Assembly (NCBI RefSeq): GCF_002303925.1
Contig: NZ_MRCS01000030.1
Location: forward strand, 22,672 to 86,671
Source: Pseudomonas sp. ACN8
GTDB taxonomy: Bacteria; Pseudomonadota; Gammaproteobacteria; Pseudomonadales; Pseudomonadaceae
Direction: 5' to 3'
DNA length: 64,000 nt
Positions 1-8,562 of the stretch are shown piece after piece. Each line of letters starts with the position of its first letter. The first letter of the stretch is position 1. Under the pieces are notes generated by a model. The model made no database searches. It worked only from the letters and a program-made list of their open reading frames with translations, and had not been told where the DNA came from. A program made the position numbers and the translations under genes.

Positions 1-1081
1 CCCGGTCAGCGCCTTGCACGTCGTTGCTCAGCACGTTGCCGTTGAGGGTCAGCAGAGATTCCGAAGCAGTGCCATTGTTGTCATCGACTGCTTGCGGCAC
101 GTCGTCGATGATGTTGATTGTCACTGTACCGGTAGTGCTGTCGCCATTGCTGTCGCTGGCCACCACGGTGACGTGTTCGACAAGACTATTGGCACCCTCG
201 CCTCTCACATGGGATTCGGCACGGTTGAGGGTGTAGCTGTAACTGACCACGCCCGTGGCCGGGTTGAAACCGGTGACGGTCAGCGTGCCGCCCAACGGGG
301 AGGTGATCGACTGCGGGAAACCTGCCGCCACACCGCCGCTGATCAAGTTGATCGCACCGATGCTGAGGCTGCTCAGCCCGTCGGGCGCATTGATGGTGAA
401 GGTGCCGCTTCGCGTCAGCGAGCCTTCGCTCCTCGCCGAACCGTCGGCCAGGTTGGCCTCGTTGACGGTCCGCTCGCCGTTCTGCTGCGACAGGCCGTCG
501 AAGGTCACCGGATTGTTCGGCACCGGCGGCACCACAGGGGCTTCGGCCGCAACAACGTCATTGTCCGGATTGGCGTTCAGGCGCTCTTCGGGTAGTTCGG
601 GAATGCCATTGAACCCGTCAGTAGGGAAGCCGATCACCGGATCGACTCGTCCGCCCACTTCTTCGAGCATGACGAAACTATGGCCACTGCCCGCGATGCC
701 ACCCGGTACACCGGCCGTCGTGGTAGGCCCGGCAGCGGTGGCTTCAGCGGTTTGGGTCGGGTCGTCGCCCGCCGCAATGGCTTTTTGCAGCTGTTCGACA
801 TCGGTCAGTTGCGCTTCGCTCGGCGTCAGCGCTTCAGACGAGTTCACATGGGGAATCTGATTGGCGAGCAACTGCGGCGTCATCTGCATGCTGCTGCCGC
901 GCCCGAGGGTCAGTTCCTGGCCATTTTGCAGATGCACCGCCACCGCGCCTTCAGCGCCGGTGCTCAGTTGGTCGCCGGCGAACAGCCGGTCCCCCTCGAC
1001 CAATGCACGCCGGGTGCCGTCGCTCGCAACCGCGAACACCTGACCGATGACCTTACTGACGATTCCGATGAGCGTTGCCAT
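1..1081 (-). CDS. lapA: LapA-family giant biofilm adhesin, N-terminal part (cut by window edge)
   Basis: Read on the minus strand from ATG at 1081; the frame stays open to base 1. The first ~120 residues (MATLIGIVSKVIGQVFAVAS...) form the N-terminal retention module of LapA-type type I secreted adhesins, followed by a TAAG motif (A-T-A-A-G-P) that matches the known cleavage site of the periplasmic protease LapG. Downstream come Ser/Thr/Asn/Asp-rich cadherin-like segments, including VTINIIDDVPQAVDD near residue 330, the usual start of the repeat region. In the family, the retention module plugs the TolC-like pore LapE and holds the adhesin at the surface until LapG cuts it. It faces lapEBC across a 590-bp gap, which supports the call. 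The rest of the gene is outside the window. Confidence 0.88.
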   Translation of the reverse strand, partial: MATLIGIVSKVIGQVFAVASDGTRRALVEGDRLFAGDQLSTGAEGAVAVHLQNGQELTLGRGSSMQMTPQLLANQIPHVNSSEALTPSEAQLTDVEQLQKAIAAGDDPTQTAEATAAGPTTTAGVPGGIAGSGHSFVMLEEVGGRVDPVIGFPTDGFNGIPELPEERLNANPDNDVVAAEAPVVPPVPNNPVTFDGLSQQNGERTVNEANLADGSARSEGSLTRSGTFTINAPDGLSSLSIGAINLISGGVAAGFPQSITSPLGGTLTVTGFNPATGVVSYSYTLNRAESHVRGEGANSLVEHVTVVASDSNGDSTTGTVTINIIDDVPQAVDDNNGTASESLLTLNGNVLSNDVQGADR

Positions 1082-1163
1082 GTGCACTTCCTCCGCCGCC
1101 AACCGCTGTCGGCACCTTGATTGTGCGAAGAACGTGCTCATGGCTCGAGCGGGTTGCCTGGCG

Positions 1164-1218
1164 GATCGTGTTCCGGGTGCCGGCTTACTTGAGTAAGCCG
1201 TGGACCCGGAACACGATC
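1164..1218. repeat. Long perfect inverted repeat in the lapA upstream region
   Basis: GATCGTGTTCCGGGT (1164-1178) pairs perfectly with ACCCGGAACACGATC (1204-1218). Inside it a second stem, GGCTTAC/GTAAGCC with loop TTGA, stacks after a small internal bulge. No T-run follows on either strand, so a simple intrinsic terminator is unlikely. It lies 83-137 bp upstream of the lapA start and could fold in its 5' leader or act as a DNA-level site. Confidence 0.75.
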
Positions 1219-1608
1219 TCGCCCAGCCAGTCGCTCACGGCGCTGTTTACGATTTCGGAAAATCCCTCTGCAATCAATGGCATCGGATCCCTGTTCGCAA
1301 CAACCTTGCCTGTGAGCGATGCGTAACGATCTCGAAGCACTAAAGTGACAAAAAACCGTCGCCATCAGATCGCTCGCATCCCTCCCCTCCAGCACCTCTC
1401 CGCTCTATTTCGATAAGTGGATTGGAACTTTCCTCAAACCCCGATGAGCGCCAGAGAGCTCATAAAACAAGGGGTTTCGACTTGAACAATGTGCTGGATT
1501 TTGTAGAGCGCATAAGTTTTTTTTTGCATAGTCGTTATGAAAAAAATTTCTTAGCTACGCTCCAGAATGTTCTTAGCTCTTTTGTTAAAGATGTGAAACA
1601 ACTTTACC

Positions 1609-1614
1609 TATAAT
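1609..1614 (+). promoter_or_regulatory. Candidate -10 box of the lapEBC promoter
   Basis: Perfect sigma-70 -10 hexamer TATAAT 55 bp upstream of the lapE ATG, in an AT-rich stretch. The best upstream partner (TTAAAG at 1585-1590, 18-bp spacing) is weak, so an activator may help, or the site may be chance. Confidence 0.4.
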
Positions 1615-1669
1615 TGTCGTCAATAAATTGGCGACCGATAAGCACCATCAGGAATCAGGGAGATGCACC

Positions 1670-3028
1670 ATGCGCCTATTAACCCCCCTCTGCAGCGCGG
1701 TTCTTTTGGCCATGGCCTGCTCGTACCAGGCCCAGGCCATGACGCTGACCGAGGCAATCCAGAGCACCATCGCGACGCACCCGGAGCTGGCATCACGGGT
1801 GGACAGCCGTCTGTCGGCTGACGAGGACGTGAAGGTCGCCAAAGGGGGCTTTTATCCATCGGTTGATCTGAACGCCGCCTACGGGCGCGGGTACAGTGAC
1901 AACACCAATACCCGGGCGTTCGGCAATCACCATACCGAAATCCTCAACTACACCCAGTCGGAGCTGCGCCTGCGGCAAATGCTCTTCGACGGGTTCAACA
2001 CTTCCAATGAAGTCGCACGCACCAAAGGCGTGGTCAACTCGCGCGCCTATTACGCTCAGGGCACGGCTCAGGACCTGGCCCTGCGCACCACCGAGGTTTA
2101 CCTCGAAGTCCTCAAGCGCCGCGAACTGGTGACACTGGCCAAGAACAACCTGCAAGCGCACTTGCGGGTCAACGACCAGATCGGCCTGCGCACCCAGCGC
2201 GGCGTGGGCAGCAACGCCGATGCCGACCAGTCCAGCGCTCGCCGGGCACTGGCGGAAAACAACCTCGACACCGCCGAAGTCGATCTGGCCGATGCCGAGT
2301 CGAACTTCTATGCCGTTGTGGGGCGCATGCCCGATGAGCTCGAAACCCCGCCGTCGATTCGCGGCGAAGTCCCTACCTCCCTGCCAGAAGCCCAGCAGAG
2401 CATGGTGGAAAACAACCCTTACCTGAAATCCGCCCAGGCCGACGTGCAATCGTCCGAAAGCCAGTACGAAGTCGCCAAGTCGCCGTTCTACCCACGCTTC
2501 GATGCCGAGGCGGCGGTGGGCGCGAACAACAACCTGCAGGGTGACGAAGGCCACGACAACGAATGGCGGGTCGGCGTGATAATGAACTACAACCTGTTCC
2601 GCGGCGGCAGCGACAAGGCGCGCCTGGCCTCCGACTCGCACAAGATCAACCAGGCCATGGACATCCGCAACAATGCCCTGCGCCAGCTCAACGAGAACAT
2701 TCACCTGGCCTGGAACGCCATGGTCAATGCCAAGAAACAAACCCCGACCGCCCGTGAATACGCCGACACCAGCAAGCGCGTGCGCATCGCCTACCAGGAT
2801 CAGTTCGGCCTCGGCCAACGGACCCTGCTTGACCTGCTCGACAGTGAAAACGAGCTCTACAACGCCAACCGTCGCTACACCGAAGTGCGCTACACCGAGG
2901 AGTTCTCGATGTACCGCATCCTGGCGAACATGGGCCAGTTGCTGAGCAAGCAACGGGTCGTACTGCCCGCCGATGCTATCGCCCAGACCGAAGTGAAAAA
3001 CGAAGCTCGACTACCTGAAATGAAGTAG
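1670..3028 (+). CDS. lapE: TolC-family outer-membrane channel of the Lap type I secretion system
   Basis: 452 aa. The start at 1670 is preceded by AGGGAG and gives a clean signal peptide (MRLLTPLCSAVLLAMACSYQ, cut after AQA). The mature protein has the two-fold outer-membrane efflux pattern: MTLTEAIQSTIATHPELASR near the N-terminus and, in the second half, a GLGQRTLLDLLDSENELYNA segment typical of TolC proteins. TolC trimers form the outer-membrane and periplasmic tunnel. Here the partners are LapB (ATPase) and LapC (adaptor), encoded immediately downstream 16 bp and then 9 bp apart, so the three genes form an operon that exports the adhesin encoded on the opposite strand. Confidence 0.92.
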   Translation: MRLLTPLCSAVLLAMACSYQAQAMTLTEAIQSTIATHPELASRVDSRLSADEDVKVAKGGFYPSVDLNAAYGRGYSDNTNTRAFGNHHTEILNYTQSELRLRQMLFDGFNTSNEVARTKGVVNSRAYYAQGTAQDLALRTTEVYLEVLKRRELVTLAKNNLQAHLRVNDQIGLRTQRGVGSNADADQSSARRALAENNLDTAEVDLADAESNFYAVVGRMPDELETPPSIRGEVPTSLPEAQQSMVENNPYLKSAQADVQSSESQYEVAKSPFYPRFDAEAAVGANNNLQGDEGHDNEWRVGVIMNYNLFRGGSDKARLASDSHKINQAMDIRNNALRQLNENIHLAWNAMVNAKKQTPTAREYADTSKRVRIAYQDQFGLGQRTLLDLLDSENELYNANRRYTEVRYTEEFSMYRILANMGQLLSKQRVVLPADAIAQTEVKNEARLPEMK

Positions 3029-3044
3029 TGCCCGGGAGGGTTCA

Positions 3045-5204
3045 ATGACCAGCATGGAACCCGGCAACACCGGTGTCGATCCGCGCCTGAGCTTCGATGA
3101 CCCGCTTCTGGACGGTCTGTTGATCCTCTGCAAACTCCACGGCGCGACGGTCAGTCGCGCCAGCCTCAGTGCCGGGCTGCCCATGGCACACCAACGCCTG
3201 AGCCTGGACCTGCTGCCCCGTGCAGCGGCCCGGGCCGGTTTGCAGGCACGCTTGCTGCGCCGTGACCTCAAAGATATCTCCGCGCTCAACTTGCCCGTAT
3301 TGCTGTTGCTTAACAACGGCCGCACGGCCGTCCTGCGCCGTTATGGCGAGGACGGCAAGGTGCTGATCCTGCCCTGCGAAGCCGACGGCGGCGAACAATG
3401 GCTCAGCCCCGAGGAGCTGGCCGGACACTACAGTGGCCAGGCGTTGTTTGCGCGGCCACGCCACGAACTCGAAGACTTGCGCTCGCCCCTGGTGCCTCGG
3501 GTCCATGCCTGGTTCCGCGACACGCTGAAGCTGTCGAAATGGCTCTACAGCGATGCGATCCTGGCGAGTTTCCTGATCAACCTGTTGGGCCTGATGGTGC
3601 CGTTGTTCGTGATGCAAACCTATGATCGCGTGGTGCCGAACCAGGCCACTTCGACCTTGTGGGTGCTGGCGATCGGCTTGCTGATCGGCACCGCCTTCGA
3701 ACTGGTGCTGCGGGTCGTGCGCGCGCACTTGCTCGATACCGCCGGCAAGAAAACCGATGTGATCCTGTCGGCCACCCTGTTCGAGCGCATCACCGGCATG
3801 GCGATGAAAGCGCGACCGGCGACCATCGGTGGTTTCGCCCAAAGCATTCATGACTTCCAGGGCCTGCGGGAATTTCTCACCGCCGTAACCCTCACCAGCC
3901 TGATCGACCTGCCCTTCTGCCTGCTGATGCTGCTGGTGATCGGGCTGCTCGGTGGCTGGCTGGTGGTGATCCCGATACTGGCGTTTCCCGTCACCATCAT
4001 CTTCGCCATGGTGATCCAGGTGCGCCTGCGCGATACCGTGCAGAAAAGCCTCAGCCTCGGCGCCGAACGCCAGGCGCTGTTAATCGAAACCCTCAGCGGC
4101 CTGGAAACCCTCAAGGCCTGCAGCGCTGAAAGCGAACGCCAGCACAAATGGGAAAGCACCCACGGCGCCCTCACCCGCCTCGACAGCCACGCGCGCAACC
4201 TCTCGGCCCTGGCCACCAACGGCACGCTGTTCATCCAGCAACTGTCCGGCATGGCCACCATCGTCGCCGGGGTCTACAGCATCATCGCCGGCAACCTCAG
4301 CGTCGGTGCCCTGGTGGCCAGCTACATGCTCGGCAGCCGGGTACTGGCGCCACTGGGGCAGATCGCCGGCCTGATCACCCGCTACCAGCAAGCGCAACTG
4401 ACCATGAAAAGTACCGACGCGCTGATGGGCCTGCCCCAGGAACGCGACGTCAAACAGCGGCCGCTGGAGCGCACCCAACTGCAAGGCGCGCTGGATGTCG
4501 TCGGCGTGACCTTCCACTACAACGGTCAGAATTCTCCTGCCCTGGCCAATGTCAGCTTCAGTGTGAAACCCGGCGAGCGCATCGGAATCATCGGCCGCAG
4601 CGGCTCGGGCAAAAGCACCCTGGCGCGACTGGTGATGGGCTTCTACGAACCGGATGAAGGCCAGCTGCTGCTCGATGGCCTGGACCTGCGGCAACTGGAC
4701 GTCGCCGACCTGCGCCATCAAATCGGTTACGTCGCCCACGACCTGCCGCTTCTGGCCGGCAGCCTGCGCGACAACCTGACCCTCGGCGCGCGCTACATCA
4801 GCGACTCACGCATGCTCGAAGTGGCGGAAATGACCGGCGTGACCGAACTGGCCCGGCAACACCCGCAAGGCTTCGACCGGCCCGTGGGCGAACGCGGGCA
4901 ACTGCTGTCCGGCGGCCAGCGCCAGGCCGTATTGATGGCCCGGGCGATGTTGCTCGACCCGCCCATCATGCTGCTCGACGAGCCCACCAGCGCTATGGAC
5001 AACAGCAGCGAAGACATCCTTCGGCAAAAACTTCACGGCTGGGTCCAGGGCAAAACCATCCTGCTGGTGACCCACCGAACCTCGATGCTAAGCCTGGTGG
5101 ATCGGCTGGTGGTGCTGGACAACGGACGGATCGTCGCCGACGGTCCGAAGGAAGCGGTCATCGATGCACTGCGCAAGGGCCGTGTCGGCTCTGCGGCCGT
5201 CTAG
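3045..5204 (+). CDS. lapB: Type I secretion ABC transporter (permease/ATPase) for LapA
   Basis: 719 aa, start with RBS GGGAGGG. Order of domains: an N-terminal C39-peptidase-like domain (residues ~20-150) without an evident catalytic Cys, as in RTX/LapB exporters that do not cleave a leader; a six-helix membrane domain (~165-440); and an ATPase domain with Walker A GRSGSGKST, signature LLSGGQRQ, Walker B IMLLDEPTS and the H-loop VTHR. It powers secretion of the adhesin through LapC and LapE. Size and architecture match the HlyB/LapB family. Confidence 0.93.
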   Translation: MTSMEPGNTGVDPRLSFDDPLLDGLLILCKLHGATVSRASLSAGLPMAHQRLSLDLLPRAAARAGLQARLLRRDLKDISALNLPVLLLLNNGRTAVLRRYGEDGKVLILPCEADGGEQWLSPEELAGHYSGQALFARPRHELEDLRSPLVPRVHAWFRDTLKLSKWLYSDAILASFLINLLGLMVPLFVMQTYDRVVPNQATSTLWVLAIGLLIGTAFELVLRVVRAHLLDTAGKKTDVILSATLFERITGMAMKARPATIGGFAQSIHDFQGLREFLTAVTLTSLIDLPFCLLMLLVIGLLGGWLVVIPILAFPVTIIFAMVIQVRLRDTVQKSLSLGAERQALLIETLSGLETLKACSAESERQHKWESTHGALTRLDSHARNLSALATNGTLFIQQLSGMATIVAGVYSIIAGNLSVGALVASYMLGSRVLAPLGQIAGLITRYQQAQLTMKSTDALMGLPQERDVKQRPLERTQLQGALDVVGVTFHYNGQNSPALANVSFSVKPGERIGIIGRSGSGKSTLARLVMGFYEPDEGQLLLDGLDLRQLDVADLRHQIGYVAHDLPLLAGSLRDNLTLGARYISDSRMLEVAEMTGVTELARQHPQGFDRPVGERGQLLSGGQRQAVLMARAMLLDPPIMLLDEPTSAMDNSSEDILRQKLHGWVQGKTILLVTHRTSMLSLVDRLVVLDNGRIVADGPKEAVIDALRKGRVGSAAV

Positions 5205-5213
5205 GAGTCGCCC

Positions 5214-6569
5214 ATGTCTGCCGATCAAGGATCCCGTGGCTACTTCGACAGTTTCAACAAAAGCGCCGAAACCGAGTTCATGCCGGAAACCGCCGGCGCC
5301 TCGTTGCAGGACTCACCGCGCTGGTCGCGCATCACCGTGTGGCTGGCGGCCGCGCTGCTGGTCAGCGCAGTGGTCTGGGCCAAATTCGCCGTGTTGCAGG
5401 AAGTGACCATGGGCGAAGGCAAGGCGATTCCCTCGAGCAAGGTCCAGGTGATCCAGAACCTGGAGGGTGGCATCGTCACTGAAATTTTCGTCCGTGAAGG
5501 ACAAATGGTGAACAAGGGCGATACCTTGCTGCGCCTGGATGACACCCGCTACCTGTCGAACAAGGGCGAAAGCGAAGCCGATCGCTATGCCTTGACCGCG
5601 CAGGTCGAACGGCTTTCGGCCGAAGCCGAAGGCCGGCCGTTCAAGCTGTCGGAAGAGGTGATCGCCAAGGCCCCGCAAGTGGCTGAAGACGAGCGCTCGC
5701 TGTACGAACAACGGCAACGGCGACTGGCCAGCGAACAGCGCACCCTGACCGAGCAACTTCGGCAAAAAACCCAGGAGCTGGCGGAGTTCCGCTCGAAACA
5801 GGGGCAGTTCAGCTCCAGCCTGGCGCTGCTGCAACAAGAGATGAACATGTCCACACCGCTGGTGGGCACGGGTGCGGTATCACCGGTGGAAATCCTGCGG
5901 CTCAAACGCAGCGCCGTGGAGATTCGCGGTTCCTTGAACGCCACCACCCTGGCGATTCCCCGGGCCGAGTCGGCGATCGAAGAGATCAAAAGCAAGATCG
6001 ACGAGTCGGAGCAAACCTTCCGCTCGGAAGCCGCCAAAGAGCTGAACGAGAAACGCACCGACCTGTCGAAAATCACGGCATCGAGCATTGCCATCGACGA
6101 CCGCGTGACACGTACCACGGTGGTCTCGCCGGTGCACGGCATCATCAAGGTGTTGAAGGTCAACACCATCGGCGGCGTGGTCCAGCCCGGCAGTGACATG
6201 GTGGAAATCGTACCACTGGAAGACAACCTGCTGATCGAAGCCAAAGTGCGGCCACAGGACGTCGCATTCCTGCATCCTGGCCAGAAAGCCATGGTCAAGT
6301 TCAGTGCCTACGACTACACCATTTACGGCGGCCTGAGCGCCAAGCTGGAACTGATCGGCGCCGACACCATCACCGACGACAAGGGCAACAGTTTCTATCT
6401 GATTCAGGTGCGTACCGACAAAAACCATTTGGGCGGGGATGTGAAACCGCTGCTGATCATCCCGGGGATGGTGGCGACGGTGGATATTATTACCGGGGAG
6501 AAAACGGTGCTGGATTACTTGCTTAAACCGGTGTTGAAAGCGCGGACCGAGGCGATGCGGGAGCGGTAG
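5214..6569 (+). CDS. lapC: HlyD-family membrane-fusion protein of the Lap secretion system
   Basis: 451 aa, nine bases after lapB, RBS TAGGAG. It has a single N-terminal membrane helix near residues 43-65, a biotinyl-lipoyl half (VIQNLEGGIVTEIFVREGQ), a long charged coiled-coil (~110-300), then the second half-hairpin (VVSPVHGIIKVLKVNTIGG) and a C-terminal beta-barrel. This is the periplasmic adaptor that links the inner-membrane exporter LapB to the outer-membrane channel LapE. A REPIN follows, which may end the operon. Confidence 0.93.
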   Translation: MSADQGSRGYFDSFNKSAETEFMPETAGASLQDSPRWSRITVWLAAALLVSAVVWAKFAVLQEVTMGEGKAIPSSKVQVIQNLEGGIVTEIFVREGQMVNKGDTLLRLDDTRYLSNKGESEADRYALTAQVERLSAEAEGRPFKLSEEVIAKAPQVAEDERSLYEQRQRRLASEQRTLTEQLRQKTQELAEFRSKQGQFSSSLALLQQEMNMSTPLVGTGAVSPVEILRLKRSAVEIRGSLNATTLAIPRAESAIEEIKSKIDESEQTFRSEAAKELNEKRTDLSKITASSIAIDDRVTRTTVVSPVHGIIKVLKVNTIGGVVQPGSDMVEIVPLEDNLLIEAKVRPQDVAFLHPGQKAMVKFSAYDYTIYGGLSAKLELIGADTITDDKGNSFYLIQVRTDKNHLGGDVKPLLIIPGMVATVDIITGEKTVLDYLLKPVLKARTEAMRER

Positions 6570-6604
6570 TCACTATTCAAGATCTTCTGTGATTGTTCCA
6601 CCGC

Positions 6605-6700
6605 CATCGCGAGCAGGCTCGCTCCCACAGGGGATTTTCGGTGGTTACAAAAGTTGTGTTCGCCGAAGAACCAATGTGGGAGCGAGCCTGCTCGCGATGG
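6605..6700. repeat. REPIN (paired inverted REP sequences)
   Basis: Two copies of the REP core CGCGAGCAGGCTCGCTCCCA in opposite orientation separated by a short spacer, the arrangement known as a REPIN in fluorescent pseudomonads. It lies between the convergent genes lapC and tapT. Confidence 0.9.
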
Positions 6701-6718
6701 GGCCCTGACAGGCACCGA

Positions 6719-7315
6719 CTATTTTGACCCATGGTTACGCTGGTAAACCTCCTCCCCCATCGCCGCAATCTGCCCCTCGATCAACGCCTCGAACGGCTTC
6801 AGCAACGGCGTAAACATCGCCGGCGCTTCGAGGATTTCCAGCGCCTGCACAATCGCCTCCACCGTCGACAACGCCCCCGGCCCCGGCGCCTTGCGCAGTC
6901 GATAACGGGACACACCGCCTTCGGCCAGCGTCACCCTCGGCAATGCCGCCAGCAGCGGATTGAGGTGCAGTATCTTGCGCGCCTTGCGCCAGGTGCCGTC
7001 GGGGACCACCAGCAGCAAGGGTTCGTCTGTCGCGGCACAAGCCTGCATCGGTTGGGCATCTTCGCCGGGAAACAGCAACCGCGCCCGATGCCCCGGTTGA
7101 TTCAACAACGTCGGCAAATCCTCGAACACTTCGCCCACGATCAACTCGGCATTGTTCAAGCCCAACGCCGCCAACCGCGCCGTATTCAGCGCATGGTTCA
7201 CTTCGCTCGGATGCTGCAACAACAGCACCCGGGTGCGGCTGTCGAGGTTGGGAATCAACGGGCACAGACAATGAGTTTGCGGGCGCAGGCAACGCGGACA
7301 TTGAATTCTGGACAT
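6719..7315 (-). CDS. tapT: DTW-domain tRNA-uridine aminocarboxypropyltransferase
   Basis: 198 aa. It opens with a CxxC...CxC zinc motif (QCPRCLRPQTHCLC) and contains the family-defining D-T-W-like block PDGTWRKARKI near residue 120, plus the LLQHPSE and LDSRTRVLLL segments of DTW proteins. The family (TapT/YfiP in E. coli) transfers the aminocarboxypropyl group of SAM to uridine 47 in some tRNAs (acp3U47). It is transcribed towards lapC and sits five bases downstream of the gbuR stop codon region, as a probable separate unit. The family call is firm; the exact tRNA target is inferred from E. coli. Confidence 0.85.
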   Translation of the reverse strand: MSRIQCPRCLRPQTHCLCPLIPNLDSRTRVLLLQHPSEVNHALNTARLAALGLNNAELIVGEVFEDLPTLLNQPGHRARLLFPGEDAQPMQACAATDEPLLLVVPDGTWRKARKILHLNPLLAALPRVTLAEGGVSRYRLRKAPGPGALSTVEAIVQALEILEAPAMFTPLLKPFEALIEGQIAAMGEEVYQRNHGSK

Positions 7316-7320
7316 CGTCT

Positions 7321-8214
7321 TTACGCCTGATTCAGTTGTGCTTTGAGCAGATCACGGAAGGTCTGGATCAGCGGCTCGCGGCTACGGCCCCGACGCACGA
7401 TCATCGAGAACGGCGCCTGATAACCGAAGGTCGCCGGCAGCAACACCCGCAAGTCCCCCTTGTCGGCCCAGGCCTGGGCGTAGTGCTCCGGCAGGTAGCC
7501 GATGTAGGCGCCGGACAGCACCAGAATCAATTGGGCCTCCATACTTTCTACTGTCGCGGCGCTGTGCTTGAAGCCGTGGCGCGCCAGTTCGGCCTGGCTC
7601 CAATAGCCACGACCGACCATGCGTTGCTGGGTGATGACTTGCTCGGGGATGCGCCGCTCGTTGAACAGCGGATGCCGCGTGCTGCAATACAACCAGTGTT
7701 GTTCACGGTACAGCGGCATGTACACCAGGCCGCTCATGCGCGTGGAAAACGCGCCGATGGCCAGGTCGAGGCGGTTGTCCTGCACGCCGAGTTGCAATTC
7801 GTAAGGGCTCATCACCGACAGGTGCAAATGCACGGCCGGGTGTTCCTGGCTGTAGGCGCCGATGGCTTCGGCGAACGGCAGGGCCTTGTCGCTGACGGTG
7901 GAGTCGATCACCCCCAGGTTCAAGGTACCGCGCAACTCGCCCTTGAGGGCGGCGGCGTACTGCTCGAAGCCTTCGAGTTCGCCCAACAGACGCAGGGTTT
8001 CCTGATGGAACAGCTCGCCCTTGCTGGTCAGGCTGAAACCGCCACGGCCGCGATGGCAGAGCACCAGGCCGAGGGCTGCTTCGAGCTGGCTCATGTAGGT
8101 GCTGATGGCCGACGTCGAGAGATTGAGCTCCTGCTGGGCGTTGGCGAACCCCTGATGGCGCACCACGCTGACGAAGATGCGCAATAGTTTCAGGTCGGGT
8201 AAAGCGTTGGCCAT
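7321..8214 (-). CDS. gbuR: LysR-type regulator divergent from guanidinobutyrase (GbuR-like)
   Basis: 297 aa from ATG at 8214 (MANALPDLKLLRIF); the frame is open further upstream but that part is REPIN sequence. It has an N-terminal winged helix-turn-helix (LLRIFVSVVRHQGFANAQQE...) and a C-terminal co-inducer domain, as in LysR proteins of ~300 aa. It is divergent from gbuA with the same arrangement as P. aeruginosa gbuR-gbuA, where the regulator activates the 4-guanidinobutyrate genes. The name rests on this synteny plus family membership. Confidence 0.8.
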   Translation of the reverse strand: MANALPDLKLLRIFVSVVRHQGFANAQQELNLSTSAISTYMSQLEAALGLVLCHRGRGGFSLTSKGELFHQETLRLLGELEGFEQYAAALKGELRGTLNLGVIDSTVSDKALPFAEAIGAYSQEHPAVHLHLSVMSPYELQLGVQDNRLDLAIGAFSTRMSGLVYMPLYREQHWLYCSTRHPLFNERRIPEQVITQQRMVGRGYWSQAELARHGFKHSAATVESMEAQLILVLSGAYIGYLPEHYAQAWADKGDLRVLLPATFGYQAPFSMIVRRGRSREPLIQTFRDLLKAQLNQA

Positions 8215-8265
8215 GGAATGCTCCGGTCTCGGGGTGACACGTAGTACTCGAATCAATAGAGAACC

Positions 8266-8359
8266 TTGTGGGAGCGAGCCTGCTCGCGATGAGGCCATGA
8301 CAATCAGCATCAATGTTGTCTGACCCGCCGCCATCGCGAGCAGGCTCGCTCCCACAGGG
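8266..8359. repeat. REPIN between gbuR and its upstream region
   Basis: Inverted pair of REP cores (GAGCGAGCCTGCTCGCGATG / CATCGCGAGCAGGCTCGCTC) just upstream of the gbuR start. Confidence 0.88.
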
Positions 8360-8415
8360 TTTGCTCCTGGCATCGGGTTTTGCGTATGGAGGGAAGTCTA
8401 TCGCTGTCCCAGTCA

Positions 8416-8439
8416 TTAGTTTAGAAAAATCTGAACTAA
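8416..8439. promoter_or_regulatory. Candidate LysR operator between gbuR and gbuA
   Basis: TTAGTT (8416-8421) and AACTAA (8434-8439) form an inverted repeat with a 12-nt AT-rich spacer, the T-N11-A style typical of LysR binding sites. It is in the middle of the 348-bp divergent region, the rest of which holds a REPIN and otherwise nothing I recognise. Confidence 0.5.
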
Positions 8440-8562
8440 GTATTTGCCCGTAGCGATTCTTCCCGGGCACTACATTTCGCAGAATCGGCGCCACAAGGTT
8501 CGTCCGTACTCCCGTGAACGGCGCAAACCAATAAATAAAACAACGACGATGAGGCCCTACCC

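Larger units (their letters stand above)
1082..1669. other. lapA-lapE divergent intergenic region
   Basis: A 588-bp gap between two divergent adhesion genes. It becomes AT-rich from about 1490. It holds a strong two-part hairpin at 1164-1218 and a perfect -10 hexamer TATAAT at 1609-1614 before lapE, whose -35 is weak. A 63-codon ORF at 1422-1613 has no visible RBS and no family resemblance, so I do not call it a gene. Confidence 0.6.

Noticed and set aside
1422..1613. 63-codon frame in the lapA-lapE gap
   Set aside because: No RBS, overlaps the likely lapE promoter, composition like non-coding DNA.
1793..2953. 386-codon open frame antisense to lapE
   Set aside because: Shadow of a well-supported TolC-family gene; low-complexity Val/Gly/Gln product, no RBS.
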